A stretch of DNA of 5,239 nt, taken from Clostridium grantii DSM 8605. Its GTDB lineage: Bacteria; Bacillota; Clostridia; Clostridiales; Clostridiaceae. Below, piece by piece: positions 4,996 through 5,239 of the stretch. Location of the stretch: NCBI RefSeq assembly GCF_900129965.1, contig NZ_FQXM01000057.1:1-5239 (forward strand). The letters run 5' to 3'. Under the pieces are notes generated by a model, which saw only the letters and a program-made list of their open reading frames with translations, did not search any database and was not told the origin of the DNA. Both the position numbers and the translations under genes were made by a program. Positions within the stretch are counted from its first letter, which is position 1. Each line of letters opens with the position of its first letter.

Positions 4996-5239
4996 TCAAA
5001 TTACAACTAAATTATATCCATCAATTTTAAGATTATTTGCTTTAACAATAAAACACCTAGAAGCATGATCAATGGATACATATTTGTTTAATTCCATAAT
5101 TCTATCTTTAATAAGGTCTTTGACCATTTCATCAAAATCTAAATTAGGGGAAGCCTCCGTAGAGGCATTAATTCTATTCTTAACAGTCCTTGCAGGTATT
5201 TGATTATCAAGTTCTTCTAAACTCATGAATTCTGCCGTA
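4996..5239 (-). CDS. C-terminal part of a protein of unknown function (5' end outside window)
   Basis: On the minus strand the frame is open from the window edge to TGA at 4996-4998, about 80 residues. The ATG at 5226 is not needed as a start because the frame continues past it (TAEFMSLEELDNQ). The visible part has an acidic/helical segment (LDFDEMVKDLIKDRIMEL) and ends in a beta-like stretch (CFIVKANNLKIDGYNLVVI). The stop lies six bases from the inner TTGACCCCC repeat, where the last gene of an IS21-like element (normally the ATPase istB) would end. However, I do not recognise the sequence as IstB or IstA and the diagnostic motifs would lie outside the window. It could also be a passenger or a host gene next to an isolated IS end. 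Codon use matches its neighbours. Confidence 0.6.
   Translation of the reverse strand, partial: TAEFMSLEELDNQIPARTVKNRINASTEASPNLDFDEMVKDLIKDRIMELNKYVSIDHASRCFIVKANNLKIDGYNLVVI

Noticed and set aside
1..5239. CRISPR array, tRNA or rRNA gene
   Set aside because: No regularly spaced repeats of 20-40 bases and no cloverleaf or rRNA-like segment were seen on either strand.

Overview
The window is very AT-rich and its genes use AT-rich codons behind purine-rich ribosome binding sites. This points to a low-GC Firmicute, most likely a Clostridium-like organism, though no marker gene is present to fix the taxon. It looks like an accessory or decaying region: small proteins of unknown function on the left, broken insertion sequences on the right.

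Left part (1-1060): the 3' end of a gene for a tyrosine-rich, probably exported protein, closed by a long AT-rich hairpin. Middle part (1130-3350): two intact tandem paralogues (1150-1686 and 2571-3104) encode about 178-residue proteins with one N-terminal membrane segment and a beta-rich outer domain. They are about 53% identical by hand alignment. A third copy (3201-3347) survives only as a start region and C-terminus joined around a stop codon. Between the intact paralogues lie an 84-residue coiled-coil protein with its own plausible promoter, a possible minus-strand gene remnant, and a 400-base stretch with hairpins but no recognisable gene.

Right part (3420-5239): a transposase gene fragment cut off near residue 96 and preceded by two mutually exclusive hairpins. 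Then comes a minus-strand IS4-type transposase with its full DDE triad and Y-x2-R-x3-E-x6-K signature but no N-terminus. The N-terminal break coincides with a pair of TTGACCCCC repeats like the ends of IS21-family elements. A minus-strand reading frame of unknown function begins next to these repeats and runs off the window.

No enzymatic pathway can be read here. The main points of interest are the expanding and decaying family of membrane-anchored proteins next to a secreted protein, the attenuator-like leader before the broken transposase, and the nested insertion sequences.
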